From Amorphus sp040750475 (GTDB lineage: Bacteria > Pseudomonadota > Alphaproteobacteria > Rhizobiales > Amorphaceae): DNA of 64,000 bases. Below, piece after piece: positions 9,015 to 16,851 of the stretch; position 1 is the first letter of the stretch; each line of letters starts with the position of its first letter. The stretch covers positions 1-64,000 of the forward strand of contig NZ_JABJVY010000026.1 of the NCBI RefSeq assembly GCF_040750475.1. The letters are read 5' to 3'. The notes under the pieces were generated by a model. That model had not been told where the DNA came from. It saw only the letters and a list, made by a program, of their open reading frames with translations, and made no database searches. Both the position numbers and the translations under genes were made by a program.

Positions 9015-9475
9015 TTCGCTACCGTCTCGTCTGCGACCAGCGGCACGATTTCGAAGCCTGGTTCCGCTCCTCCGACGACTGCGACCACCAGCTTGCAAGC
9101 GGCGCGCTCACCTGTCCGATGTGCGGGTCGGCGACGATCGAGCGCGGCCTGATGGCGCCGTCCATCTCCAAGGCCCGCCGGGAGGTGACCCCGCAGGCCC
9201 CGGCGCCGGAGGCCCAGAGCGACAGCCAGCCCGTGCTCGCCCCGGATCCGAAGCTTGCCGCCATGGTGAGCGCCCTGCGCGAGATCCGCGACCGGATCGT
9301 CGCCTCGTCCGACGATGTCGGAGATCGCTTTTCGGAAGAGGCCCGCCGGATCCACTACGGCGAATCCGAAGCACGCGGCATCTACGGCCAGGCCTCGGCC
9401 GACGAAGCGGCGGAGCTCTTGGACGAAGGCATCCAGGTGATGCCGCTTCCCGTGTTTCCCGACGAGCGGAACTAA
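9011..9475 (+). CDS. DUF1178 family protein
   Basis: The 154-residue product begins MIRYRLVCDQRHDFEAWF from a GTG that overlaps the stop of the preceding gene (GTGA). The N-terminal half resembles a small zinc-ribbon: Cys8 with His12, and CPMCGS about residues 36-41. A flexible proline/alanine linker follows, then the conserved C-terminal EARRIHYGESEARGIYG segment. The family is almost confined to alpha- and betaproteobacteria and has no established function; co-occurrence with grxC and the amidase suggests a redox link. An upstream-extended frame exists but encodes shadow sequence. The stop codon at 9473-9475 abuts a repeat element. Confidence 0.88.
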   Translation: MIRYRLVCDQRHDFEAWFRSSDDCDHQLASGALTCPMCGSATIERGLMAPSISKARREVTPQAPAPEAQSDSQPVLAPDPKLAAMVSALREIRDRIVASSDDVGDRFSEEARRIHYGESEARGIYGQASADEAAELLDEGIQVMPLPVFPDERN

Positions 9476-9576
9476 AGCGTTTCCAGGCCAAGTGGAACCC
9501 GGTTGGCCGTTCGGAACCGCGTCGAAACAAGAACTTTGACCCGCTCCGCGATTTCGAGAAAAGCGGAACAGGTCAA
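9476..9576 (+). repeat. Two-hairpin intergenic repeat, family A copy 2
   Basis: This copy starts at the base after the DUF1178 stop codon: TAA is followed directly by AGCGTTTCC. Hairpin one has the GGCCAA / TTGGCC arms; hairpin two runs from GACCCGCTCCGC to GCGGAACAGGTC. It lies between convergent genes and could act as a bidirectional transcript end. Confidence 0.8.
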
Positions 9577-9684
9577 AAAAAGAGAACCGGTAAGCCGTCT
9601 TCCGAACGCCAGGCCTGTCGGCCCCCTCCGCAACCGACGCGCGCAATCGCGTTGCTTTGCCGCAAATTTGCTGCAGCGCAGCAT

Positions 9685-10479
9685 TCATGCATTGGTCAGG
9701 AGCGCCTTCGCCGCCTCGTGAAGCGTCGGATCGCCGACCGCGAGTGCCGTGCCGTCGGAGGCGGCCGGGCCGCCGTTCCAGGCCGTCAGCGAGCCGCCCG
9801 CCGCCGCCAGCATCGGCACGAACGGGGCGACGTCATAAAGCTGAACGTCGGCCTCCGCGACGATGTCGCCCTGCCCGGCCGCGACCATGGCATAGCCATA
9901 GCAATCGGTGCCGTAGCGGACCGTTTTGACCGCATCGGCCAACCGCTCGAAGCCAGCCTTGCGCGCGCCCTTGAACATGTGCGGCGAGGTGACGAACAGG
10001 GTCGCCTCCGAGAGCTCGGGACAGGGCCGCGTGGACAGTTCCCGCCTCTCCTCGCCATGCGCCCAGTAGGCCGCACCGCCATCGACCCAGAATCGCTCCC
10101 CCACAAAAGGCTGCGCCATCATGCCCGCCACGGGCGTGCCGCGCTCCAAAATGGCGATCAGCGTGCCCCAGATCGGCAGGCCGGTTATAAAAGCGCGGGT
10201 TCCGTCGATCGGGTCGAGCACCCAGACCCGCTCCGCCTCCGCCCGCACGATGCCGTGCTCCTCGCCGATGATCCCGTCTTCCGGAAACACCTCTTCGATC
10301 AGCGCCCGCATCACCGTCTCCGCGCCGCGATCGGCCACGGTCACCGGATCGAAGTCGGTTTCGCCCTTGCTCTCCACCGTCTCCACCTGGCGAAAATGCG
10401 GCAGAACCGCCGCACCGGCCGCATCTGCCAGCCGATGCATCAGGTCGACGGCCTGTTGCAGATCACGCATATCAGCCAT
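9685..10479 (-). CDS. hisN: Inositol-monophosphatase family phosphatase, probable histidinol-phosphatase
   Basis: The 264-residue enzyme has the Mg-dependent phosphatase signature: DPVTVADRGAE (about 43-53), GEEHG, WVLDPIDGTRAFITGLP (about 83-99) and late YDVAPFVPMLAAAGG (about 222-236). GTRAFITGLP is the form seen in HisN-type histidinol phosphatases, distinct from GTTNF in SuhB/inositol phosphatases. The ATG at 10479 is preferred; the frame stays open to 10806 but that part reads through the sRNA locus. The gene is divergent from the suhB-type sRNA starting near 10709, the linkage that gave that RNA family its name. Confidence 0.85.
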   Translation of the reverse strand: MADMRDLQQAVDLMHRLADAAGAAVLPHFRQVETVESKGETDFDPVTVADRGAETVMRALIEEVFPEDGIIGEEHGIVRAEAERVWVLDPIDGTRAFITGLPIWGTLIAILERGTPVAGMMAQPFVGERFWVDGGAAYWAHGEERRELSTRPCPELSEATLFVTSPHMFKGARKAGFERLADAVKTVRYGTDCYGYAMVAAGQGDIVAEADVQLYDVAPFVPMLAAAGGSLTAWNGGPAASDGTALAVGDPTLHEAAKALLTNA

Positions 10480-10673
10480 GCTTGTCCTCAAAATGCTTCC
10501 GTTAAAGCCGCAAACGCCCTGCGCTCGGCTCGCCACCCGGACCCGAAAATGCCAGGAAATCCGGGGTTTTTCGAGCCTTTTCCGATTTTTCAGGCGGCGA
10601 TCCCGGACGCAATCGGTTGGCCGTTTTGTACACAGATCCGCGCCCTGATAGCCCAGTTCGACGTTCGAGGCAC

Positions 10674-10702
10674 TTGACCTTTTTGCAGTGCACTGCCAAT
10701 TT
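10674..10702 (+). promoter_or_regulatory. Candidate promoter of the suhB-type sRNA
   Basis: TTGACC at 10674-10679 and CAATTT at 10697-10702 are separated by 17 bases. This places a start near 10709, just before the first hairpin of the sRNA. The -35 is strong and the -10 weak, a common alphaproteobacterial pattern. Confidence 0.5.
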
Positions 10703-10708
10703 ACCGCA

Positions 10709-10797
10709 ATGCGATATGACGTTGTCGTATCGCAGCCCTCCTTGGGCGTTTCCTCCCTAGACTTGGGCCGCTTCGCCAGAAGCGGCCCTTTTTTCTT
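10709..10797 (+). ncRNA. suhB-RNA: suhB / alpha-r8 (MmgR-like) small RNA
   Basis: No gene on the plus strand explains the plus-strand terminator at 10767-10796 between two minus-strand genes. The preceding 58 bases fold into two more hairpins: GCGATATGAC / GTCGTATCGC (10711-10733) and GCCCTCCTTGGGC (about 10735-10747), followed by a single-stranded TTTCCTCCC (10751-10759). Three stem-loops with exposed CUCC / UCCUCCC anti-Shine-Dalgarno motifs, next to a suhB-family phosphatase, is the description of the alphaproteobacterial suhB RNA (alpha-r8; MmgR in Sinorhizobium, linked to storage polyester control). Identification is by eye; the family match is from memory. Confidence 0.75.
10767..10796 (+). 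terminator. Rho-independent terminator of the sRNA
   Basis: GGGCCGCTT (10767-10775) pairs with AAGCGGCCC (10782-10790) around a six-base loop and is followed by six T (10791-10796). Orientation is plus strand only, opposite to both flanking protein genes. Confidence 0.9.
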
Positions 10798-10911
10798 GTC
10801 GGCCATATGACGGCGAATGGATCGCGTCGGTTGTGGTGCGGGGCGCGACCGGATGGGGAAACGCGGGCGCCGGATTCCGCGGCCGTCCCCTACCGATTTT
10901 TCGCCGTCGCT

Positions 10912-11799
10912 CTATTCGGCGGCGTCGGCGAGCGAGCCGCTCAAGGGGACGAGCTGCATCAGCCGCTCGGCGAACCAGGTCAGATCCTCGGCAAGTGCGG
11001 TGAACCCCGCCATCCGGCGATAGTGGCTCTCGTCCATATAGAGACCGCGATTGACCTCGATCTGCAGCGCGTGCACGCCGACCTGCGGGCGACCATAATG
11101 CTCGGTGATGTAGCCGCCGGCATAGGGGCGGTTGCGGCCGACCCGGTACCCCAGCTCGCTCAACAGCGCCACGGCGGCATCCGCCAACGCCGGCGCACAG
11201 CTCGTCCCGAAGCGATCGCCAACGATGAAGTCCGGCCGCGGCCGACCTTCGAACCCGCGCGCGGACGACGGCATGGAATGGCAGTCGACCAGAACGGCGA
11301 TGCCGAACATCTCCAATGTCGAGCTGATCAGCCCGCGCAGCGTCGCGTGATAGGGCTTGTAGAGCCGCTCGATGCGATCCAGCCCCTCTTCCACGGTCAA
11401 CCGGTCGCGATAGATCTCTTCCGCGTCCGCCACCACGCGCGCGATCGTGCCCAACCCGCCGGCCACGCGAATCGAGCGGGCGTTGATGTAGGCCGGCAGT
11501 CGGCCGACGAACATCGCGGGGTCGAGTTCGTAGGGCTCCCGGTTCGCATCGAGATAGGCGCGCGGAAAATGCGCCCGCATCAACGGCGCTCCCAGACCGA
11601 CCGCGCCGGCGAACAGCTCGTCCACGAACGTGTCCTCGGAGCGACGGATCTGGACCGCGTCCAGCCGGGAGCTCCGCAGAAAGGCTGCGGGATAGGCAAC
11701 GCCGCTGTGCGGCGAATTGAACACGAAGGGCGTGCGTTTTCCGGTGGGTTCCAGGATTTCGAAGGCGGGTGTCGTCTCGAAATCGTCGATCGTCCGCAT
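10912..11799 (-). CDS. N-formylglutamate amidohydrolase family protein
   Basis: The 295-residue protein begins MRTIDDFETTPAF from the ATG at 11799, with AGGA upstream. The zinc-amidohydrolase landmarks are FNSPHSG (about 27-33), the LMRAHFPRAYLDANR segment with conserved D-x-NR, and VDCHSMPS around residue 148-155. N-formylglutamate amidohydrolase releases formate and glutamate at the end of histidine degradation, but no hut genes are nearby, so this may be one of the family members with a different acyl substrate. In Rhizobiales such a gene often sits next to cpdR, as here (divergent). Confidence 0.85.
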   Translation of the reverse strand: MRTIDDFETTPAFEILEPTGKRTPFVFNSPHSGVAYPAAFLRSSRLDAVQIRRSEDTFVDELFAGAVGLGAPLMRAHFPRAYLDANREPYELDPAMFVGRLPAYINARSIRVAGGLGTIARVVADAEEIYRDRLTVEEGLDRIERLYKPYHATLRGLISSTLEMFGIAVLVDCHSMPSSARGFEGRPRPDFIVGDRFGTSCAPALADAAVALLSELGYRVGRNRPYAGGYITEHYGRPQVGVHALQIEVNRGLYMDESHYRRMAGFTALAEDLTWFAERLMQLVPLSGSLADAAE

Positions 11800-12013
11800 T
11801 CTCAATCCTTTTTCTGAGCGCCGAACGCACACCCGCGGAAGCTCCAGTTTGCCGCCTTAGACCCGCATCTGTCCATCGCGCCGGGCCCTCCGATGGCAAC
11901 ATTCCGGAAACCTTGTTTTTTGACGCCGCTTTTACGTGCACCGGGCCAAGAGGGAGAGACAAGGCGGCGCGCCAAGACGCCGCGGCGGCTCAAACGTGGA
12001 AAAGGGGGCTTCG

Positions 12014-12373
12014 TTGCGCATCCTTTTGGCCGAAGACGATCATGATATGCGCGCCTTCCTGACCAAGGCGCTGGAACGGGCGGGCTATCATGTCCAGGCG
12101 TTCGACAATGGATGGAGCGCGTACGAGCGGCTTCGCGAGGAGCCCTTCTCGCTGCTCCTGACCGATATCGTCATGCCGGAGATGGACGGGATCGAACTCG
12201 CCCGTCGTGCGACCCGGCTCGACCCCGACCTGAAGGTGATGTTCATCACCGGCTTTGCGGCTGTGGCGCTCAATCACGAGACCGACGTGCCGCGTCCGGC
12301 CAAGGTGCTGTCGAAGCCGTTCCATCTGCGCGAACTCGTGCGCGAAGTCGGGCGCATGCTCGAAGCCGCCTGA
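12014..12373 (+). CDS. cpdR: Single-domain response regulator CpdR
   Basis: CpdR is an adaptor that, when unphosphorylated, directs ClpXP to degrade CtrA and other cell-cycle proteins; it receives phosphate through CckA-ChpT. The 119-residue product is a bare receiver domain: acidic pair Asp8/Asp9, phosphoacceptor Asp51 in LLLTDIVMPEMDG, a Thr in MFITGFA and Lys in VLSKPFHLREL. It matches the rhizobial CpdR1 form closely from memory. The start is a TTG at 12014 with a strong AAAGGGGG box at 12001-12008; the longer frame from 11936 would add 26 arginine-rich residues with no counterpart. chpT and ctrA lie about 41 kb downstream. Confidence 0.92.
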   Translation: MRILLAEDDHDMRAFLTKALERAGYHVQAFDNGWSAYERLREEPFSLLLTDIVMPEMDGIELARRATRLDPDLKVMFITGFAAVALNHETDVPRPAKVLSKPFHLRELVREVGRMLEAA

Positions 12374-12593
12374 CGGCCCGGCGCGGCCGGGCGCCGCGAT
12401 CCGTGTCCTTTTCCCGAATAAGCACGGGAAAATTCCAACGCCATTCTTGCGAGCGGCTGCGAACCTCGCTATACGCACGGATCTCGACGGATCGCAAACG
12501 CCATCCGGTGCCGTGATCCTTGCGCGTCGATATCCCACCTTGTCGAACAGGCCTTCGAAGGCACGCTTCGGCGATGGATCGCGCAGCTCGGTC

Positions 12594-12668
12594 GGGCGGT
12601 TAGCTCAGCGGGAGAGCGCTACCTTGACACGGTAGAGGTCACTGGTTCAATCCCAGTACCGCCCACCA
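12594..12668 (+). tRNA. tRNA-Val (anticodon GAC)
   Basis: Acceptor GGGCGGT (12594-12600) pairs with ACCGCCC (12658-12664), then A and an encoded CCA (12666-12668). The D-arm begins TAGCTCAGCGGG. The anticodon stem CTACC / GGTAG encloses TTGACAC, giving anticodon GAC. The T-loop contains GGTTCAATCCC. It lies 220 bases after cpdR and is convergent with the AI-2E family gene. Confidence 0.95.
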
Positions 12669-12704
12669 TCCACCCCCTTCCGTTCCGGCCATGCGACGCC
12701 CCTC

Positions 12705-13751
12705 TCACTCCGCAGGGGACGGCTCGTCGTCGCCGGTATCGGGAAGTCGACCATTCGCCGACAGAATGATAGCGACCGGCCGCAGCGACGGCACCTCCGC
12801 GCAGATAACGGTGACAACCGTCAGGACTGGAACGGCGATGAGAGCGCCGACGATCCCCCAGACCGCACCGCCGGCGAAGACCGCAAACAGCACCGCCAGC
12901 GAACTCAGATTGAGCGACCGGCTGGTAAGCTGCGGTAACAGCACGTTGCTGCAGACGATCTGGACGACGCCGAGCACGACCAGGACGATCAGGAACGGCT
13001 CCAGCGCGGAATATTGCAGGAACGTCATCGCCGCCGGCACCGTGATCCCGAACAGGGTCCCGATCGTGGGCACGAAGCTGAAGACGAAAATCAGCACCGC
13101 CCAGAACAAGGCAGCGTCGACGCCAAGCAGCGCCAGAACCGCGAAAGTCGGGACCGCCTGCAGCACGCCAATCAGAACCTGAACGCCGAGATAGTCGTAA
13201 ACGCCGCGCCGCACCTTCTCCAGATAGACCCGAATCTTGCGTTCGCGCACCGGATCGCCGGCCAGGGCGGCGATCTTGCCGTCCAGCGCCTGCGCTTCTG
13301 TGAAGATGAAGATCACGTAAATCAGAACGACCAAGAGCGCCATCAGATAGGATGCCGTCGAGCCGGCGACGGTCAGCGCGAAGCGCGTGATCTGGACCCG
13401 CCCGATCAGCCCGGCGACGCTCAAATGCTCTTCCTCGCCCAAGAGCTCGCCCACCAACGCCAGCCAGCGATCGAGGTTGGTCTCGTAGAGTGTCAGATTG
13501 GCATGCAGTTCGGCGATATTTTCCGCAATAAACAGGCCGAGCGTCAAAAACACGACGAGAACGACGGCGGCCCCCAGGATTCGGGCCACCATCTCCGCTT
13601 TGCGGAAAGTGCGCGGCAACAGCATCGTTGCCTTATGGGTCGCCGCGCTCAGCACCAGGACCACGACCAGCGCCACGGCGACCGGCTGAAGCACGCCGCG
13701 CGCCGTGATCATGATCCAGATGATCGCCGCCGTGGTCACGGCTATGCGCAT
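12705..13751 (-). CDS. AI-2E family transporter (TqsA/PerM-like membrane protein)
   Basis: The 348-residue product has about eight hydrophobic segments. Family marks are an N-terminal pair of helices, the EKVRRGVYDYLGVQVLIGVLQ region (about 190-210), the central LIFVFSFVPTIGTLFGI loop and a late helix pair around GGAVWGIVGALIAVPVLT. Family members export autoinducer-2, or in other lineages act as Na+/H+ or peptide efflux permeases, so substrate is open. The start at 13751 (MRIAVTTA) has GAGGA upstream; the upstream in-frame start at 13805 would add 18 polar residues. Upstream lies a 270-bp inverted-repeat element. Confidence 0.88.
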   Translation of the reverse strand: MRIAVTTAAIIWIMITARGVLQPVAVALVVVLVLSAATHKATMLLPRTFRKAEMVARILGAAVVLVVFLTLGLFIAENIAELHANLTLYETNLDRWLALVGELLGEEEHLSVAGLIGRVQITRFALTVAGSTASYLMALLVVLIYVIFIFTEAQALDGKIAALAGDPVRERKIRVYLEKVRRGVYDYLGVQVLIGVLQAVPTFAVLALLGVDAALFWAVLIFVFSFVPTIGTLFGITVPAAMTFLQYSALEPFLIVLVVLGVVQIVCSNVLLPQLTSRSLNLSSLAVLFAVFAGGAVWGIVGALIAVPVLTVVTVICAEVPSLRPVAIILSANGRLPDTGDDEPSPAE

Positions 13752-13936
13752 CGGGTCCTCGCCGTCATGTCCGGTCCTTTCGCGTCCCGACTGCCGGCTC
13801 GCCAAGGGGGGCGAGATACGGCGCCCGTCCCGGACAAGCGATTCACGCGCAAATCAGACCCGATTTTGCACCGCAATGCGAGGGGTAAGCCTACAAAAGT
13901 CGTCCCGCACCATGCGGACTTCGATACGGCTAGAGA

Positions 13937-14206
13937 CTAGGTCATGGACTCATAAATGCGAATGTTCCGGCGCCTGAAACGGCAAAGAGATGCCAGGAGA
14001 GCCGCGAAGGGCGGGGTCTTTCCCCCGTCCGAGCGGGTTGACGAAGCAGGTCGAAGCCGTTTCGGCGTCCGAAGGAGCGAGTCGATTTGCCCGACTGCTG
14101 CGTCGCAAAATCTTGAAAACCGACCGGGTTTCCTGCGCTCTTGCTCCTGGCATTCGACCAAATCGCCTCCGCCCGGACCGTCCGGATTTATGAGTTCATG
14201 ACCTAG
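13937..14206. repeat. 270-bp element bounded by 21-bp inverted repeats (MITE-like or paired REP)
   Basis: The left arm at 13937-13957 (CTAGGTCATGGACTCATAAA plus T) and the right arm at 14186-14206 are reverse complements at 20 of 21 positions. The interior of about 228 bases has shorter matching pieces (GCCAGGAG in both halves when read inwards) but no transposase and no convincing coding region. It lies between the end of the ABC uptake operon and the start of the AI-2E gene, both minus strand. Ends resemble the cores at 30887-30985 and 46640-46665. The flanking interval 13752-13936 carries no gene. Confidence 0.75.
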
Positions 14207-14231
14207 GGTCAGAACCGAATGCTCGGGCGCC

Positions 14232-15008
14232 CTACTCCGCCTTCGCCACCGAGGCGTGCCAGGGCGTCAGCCAACCCCTGAGCCGAGCAATCAGCGTATA
14301 GAGCGCGAGCCCGATCAAGGTCAGGAACACGATCACACCGAACAGTTCCGGCACGCGCAGCTCCTGCAGATAGGAGACGGCGAGATAGCCGAGGCCTTCG
14401 TTCCCGCCGATGAACTCGCCCACGATCGCCCCGATCATCGCCATCACGACCGCCACTTCCGTGCCGGCAAGCACAACCGGCAAAGCCGTCGGCAGCTCCA
14501 GCATGACGAAACGCTGAAGCGGACCGGCCTGCAGGATGGTGAACACGTCGCGATCCTCCGGCTCCACGGAGCGGAACGCGACCAGCGCGTTGGAAAACAC
14601 CGGGAAGAAGGATAGCGCCGCCGCGATCACGATCTTGGATTCCAGCCCGAAACCGAACCAGAGAATGAACAACGGTGCGAGCGCGATCTTCGGAATGAGC
14701 TGAAACGCCACGATGAACGGCTTGAAGGCCCATTCCAGCATCCGCACGCGCGCCATCGCCACGCCCAGGAACACGCCCAAGGCGACCGCGATCAAAAATC
14801 CGGACACCGCCTCGATCACCGTTATCCAGGCGTGGTGCCAGACCTTGGCGTCCCCGACCATGCCCACCAGGGCGTAGAGGATCTCCAGCGGGGTCGGCAG
14901 AATGAAGGCCGACACGTCGGCGGTGCGGACATAGAGCGTCCACAGGATGAAGAAGACCGCCACCGTCAGGGTGGGAAGAGCGATCCGCAGGACGCGCTGA
15001 TTCGACAT
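14232..15008 (-). CDS. ABC transporter permease (nitrate/sulfonate/taurine class)
   Basis: The 258-residue inner-membrane protein has about six transmembrane helices and the ABC-coupling EAA-type loop (about residues 170-190: ILQAGPLQRFVMLELPTALP), typical of SsuC/TauC/NrtB permeases. Its ATG (15006-15008) shares one base with the TGA of the ATPase gene, so the two are translationally coupled. It is the last gene of a three-gene operon read right to left: binding protein, ATPase, permease. Substrate is not set by the sequence. A longer open frame upstream lies inside the ATPase gene and is a shadow. Confidence 0.9.
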   Translation of the reverse strand: MSNQRVLRIALPTLTVAVFFILWTLYVRTADVSAFILPTPLEILYALVGMVGDAKVWHHAWITVIEAVSGFLIAVALGVFLGVAMARVRMLEWAFKPFIVAFQLIPKIALAPLFILWFGFGLESKIVIAAALSFFPVFSNALVAFRSVEPEDRDVFTILQAGPLQRFVMLELPTALPVVLAGTEVAVVMAMIGAIVGEFIGGNEGLGYLAVSYLQELRVPELFGVIVFLTLIGLALYTLIARLRGWLTPWHASVAKAE

Positions 15009-15802
15009 CAATGGGCTCCCGTCAGCCGCTCGCGCAGATGGTGCAGCATGTCGCGGAATTCGGCTGATTCCTGCACCGCCAGTGTCCGGGGATGCGCAAA
15101 CGGCATCTCCACGATCTCGGTGATCCGTGCCGGGCGCGCGGCGAGCACCACCACCCGGTCGGAGAGAAAGGCCGCTTCGGTGATGGAATGGGTCACCAGG
15201 ATGGTGGTGACTTTCGCCGCCTCGCAGATCGCCAGGAGCTCGAGATTCAGCGCGTCGCGGGTCATGGCGTCGAGCGCACCGAACGGCTCGTCGAGCAGAA
15301 GCACCTGAGGATCGGTGATCAGCGCGCGGGCGAGCGAAGCGCGCTGCTTCATGCCACCGGAGAGCGCCGTCGGGCGAGCCTCCTCGAAGCCCTTGAGCCC
15401 GACCGTCTCGCACAGCGCATGGGCACGTTCGCGGCGCTCCGCCTTGGCAACGCCCTGGATGCGCAAGGGCAGCGCGATGTTCTCCGCCACCGAATACCAG
15501 GGAAACAGCCGTGCGGCCTGGAACATCATACTGATCGGCCGGGTGGCCTCCGCCAATCGCCGGCCGCCGCGCCAGACCGATCGGCCGCGCACGATCACTT
15601 CGCCCTCGCTCGGACGCTCCAGGCCGGCGATGATCCGGAGAAGGGTGGTCTTGCCGCACCCGGACGGGCCGAGCAGCGAGACGAACTCGCCGCGCGGCAT
15701 ATCCAAGGTCGCCTCGCCGATCGCGCGGACGGCGGACGTGCCTTCCCCAAAGGTTTTGCCGACGCCGACCAGGCCGATATCGGCGGCCCCCTCAGTGGTC
15801 AT
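15008..15802 (-). CDS. ABC transporter ATP-binding protein (nitrate/sulfonate/taurine class)
   Basis: The 264-residue ATPase drives the uptake system encoded with its neighbours. Walker A is GPSGCGKTT (about 45-53), the Q-loop lies in ISMMFQAARLFPW, the signature is LSGGMKQR, and Walker B is VLLLDEPFGALD, with a switch histidine in LVTHSITEA. ALDAMTRDALN after Walker B is typical of the SsuB/TauB group. The start at 15802 overlaps the stop of the binding-protein gene by four bases (ATGA), giving tight coupling. Confidence 0.93.
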   Translation of the reverse strand: MTTEGAADIGLVGVGKTFGEGTSAVRAIGEATLDMPRGEFVSLLGPSGCGKTTLLRIIAGLERPSEGEVIVRGRSVWRGGRRLAEATRPISMMFQAARLFPWYSVAENIALPLRIQGVAKAERRERAHALCETVGLKGFEEARPTALSGGMKQRASLARALITDPQVLLLDEPFGALDAMTRDALNLELLAICEAAKVTTILVTHSITEAAFLSDRVVVLAARPARITEIVEMPFAHPRTLAVQESAEFRDMLHHLRERLTGAH

Positions 15803-16803
15803 CCCTTCAGCGCCCGATCGAGCAGCGCGTTGGTGTAGAGGTCGGTGGCCGGCACCTTCTTGCTTATCAGGCCGGTCTCGGCGAGCGTGGTGACGGCATA
15901 GTCCCAAACCGAAGGAACATTGCGAAGGAGATTGTCCTTGCCCTTGGCCGCCCAGTTTTCCGCGTTGGCGCGGAGATCGCGTTGGGCCGTCTCCATGTTG
16001 GACAGGCCGTTCACGTCGTATTTGTCGCCGATGATCTTCAGGATCGGCGCGAGATCCTGGGTGTTGACGATTTCCAGCGCGGACTTGTGGGTCGCCTTCA
16101 GGAACGCGACGAACTTGTCGGGATGGGCCTCCACCTCATCGGGATGGGCGACATAGACCTGCCCCGGCATGCCGTCGTCCATCGGGATCGCATAGACGCC
16201 GTCGCGCACTTCGCTCGCCTTGATCATGGAGGAGGTGTTGCCGATGAACGCGCCCGCGCGGCCGGCTTCGATCAGGGCGTAGGAGGCCGCCGAATCGGCA
16301 ACCTTCACCTTTTCCACCTTGTCCGGCGAAAGGCCGTCGGCCGCCAGCATCAGATCCAGCGTCGCCTCCATGGAGCCGCCCAGGCTGGCCATGCCGACGG
16401 TACGGCCGACCACGTCCTGAACCGACTTCACCGGGTCTTCCGAAGACGAGATGATGAAGAAGGGCGAAAGCTGCGCGATGGTTGCGATCGAGGTCAGCGG
16501 GGCGCCGTTGTTGACCTTGGATACGATGTAGTTGGTGCCGCCGGTGCGCCCGGAATCCATCTGCTTGGCGATCGTCATCTGGGCGGCGAGCGCCGCGCCC
16601 TTGCCCGCCTGGATCGTGCAGTCGAGCCCCTCGTCCTCATAGAAGCCCGCGGCGGAGGCATAGAGCACCGGCGCGAAGGAGAGCGAAAAGGCAAACGGCG
16701 TAATAAAGTTGAACGTCGTCGCCGCACGTGCGCCGATGGGCATGGAAATGAGCGCCACACCACCAAGTGCCGTCGTCAGGAAACTCCGCCGGGTAAAATC
16801 CAT
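15799..16803 (-). CDS. ABC transporter substrate-binding protein, NMT1/SsuA-like, Tat-exported
   Basis: The 334-residue periplasmic protein starts MDFTRRSFLTTALGG, a twin-arginine signal with a hydrophobic core and ARA cleavage site near residue 28. The mature part has the NMT1/THI5-like fold signals: LYASAAGFYEDEGLDCTIQ (about 48-66) and VGRTVGMASLGGSMEATLDLML. Homologues bind nitrate, sulfonates, taurine, thiamine precursors or aromatic acids; nothing here decides. The ATG at 16803 follows a GGCGGAG box. Two overlapping palindromes 25-48 bases upstream mark a likely operator, so the operon is probably ligand-regulated by a protein encoded elsewhere. Confidence 0.9.
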   Translation of the reverse strand: MDFTRRSFLTTALGGVALISMPIGARAATTFNFITPFAFSLSFAPVLYASAAGFYEDEGLDCTIQAGKGAALAAQMTIAKQMDSGRTGGTNYIVSKVNNGAPLTSIATIAQLSPFFIISSSEDPVKSVQDVVGRTVGMASLGGSMEATLDLMLAADGLSPDKVEKVKVADSAASYALIEAGRAGAFIGNTSSMIKASEVRDGVYAIPMDDGMPGQVYVAHPDEVEAHPDKFVAFLKATHKSALEIVNTQDLAPILKIIGDKYDVNGLSNMETAQRDLRANAENWAAKGKDNLLRNVPSVWDYAVTTLAETGLISKKVPATDLYTNALLDRALKG

Positions 16804-16827
16804 TGCTCCGCCTCTCTGGTCAATATT

Positions 16828-16851
16828 GAACAATTTGTTCTTATAAAGAAC
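16828..16851. promoter_or_regulatory. Overlapping palindromes upstream of the ABC operon (candidate operator)
   Basis: GAACAATTTGTTC (16828-16840) is a perfect 6+1+6 palindrome and GTTCTTATAAAGAAC (16837-16851) a perfect 6+3+6 palindrome; they share GTTC. Three alternating half-sites of the type GAACAA/TTGTTC and AAGAAC therefore sit between 25 and 48 bases upstream of the binding-protein start. The position fits repression overlapping the promoter. No regulator gene adjoins the operon. Confidence 0.6.

Noticed and set aside
13937..14206. Insertion sequence with a transposase
   Set aside because: The 228-base interior is too short and no frame resembles a transposase, so it is listed only as a MITE-like or paired REP element.
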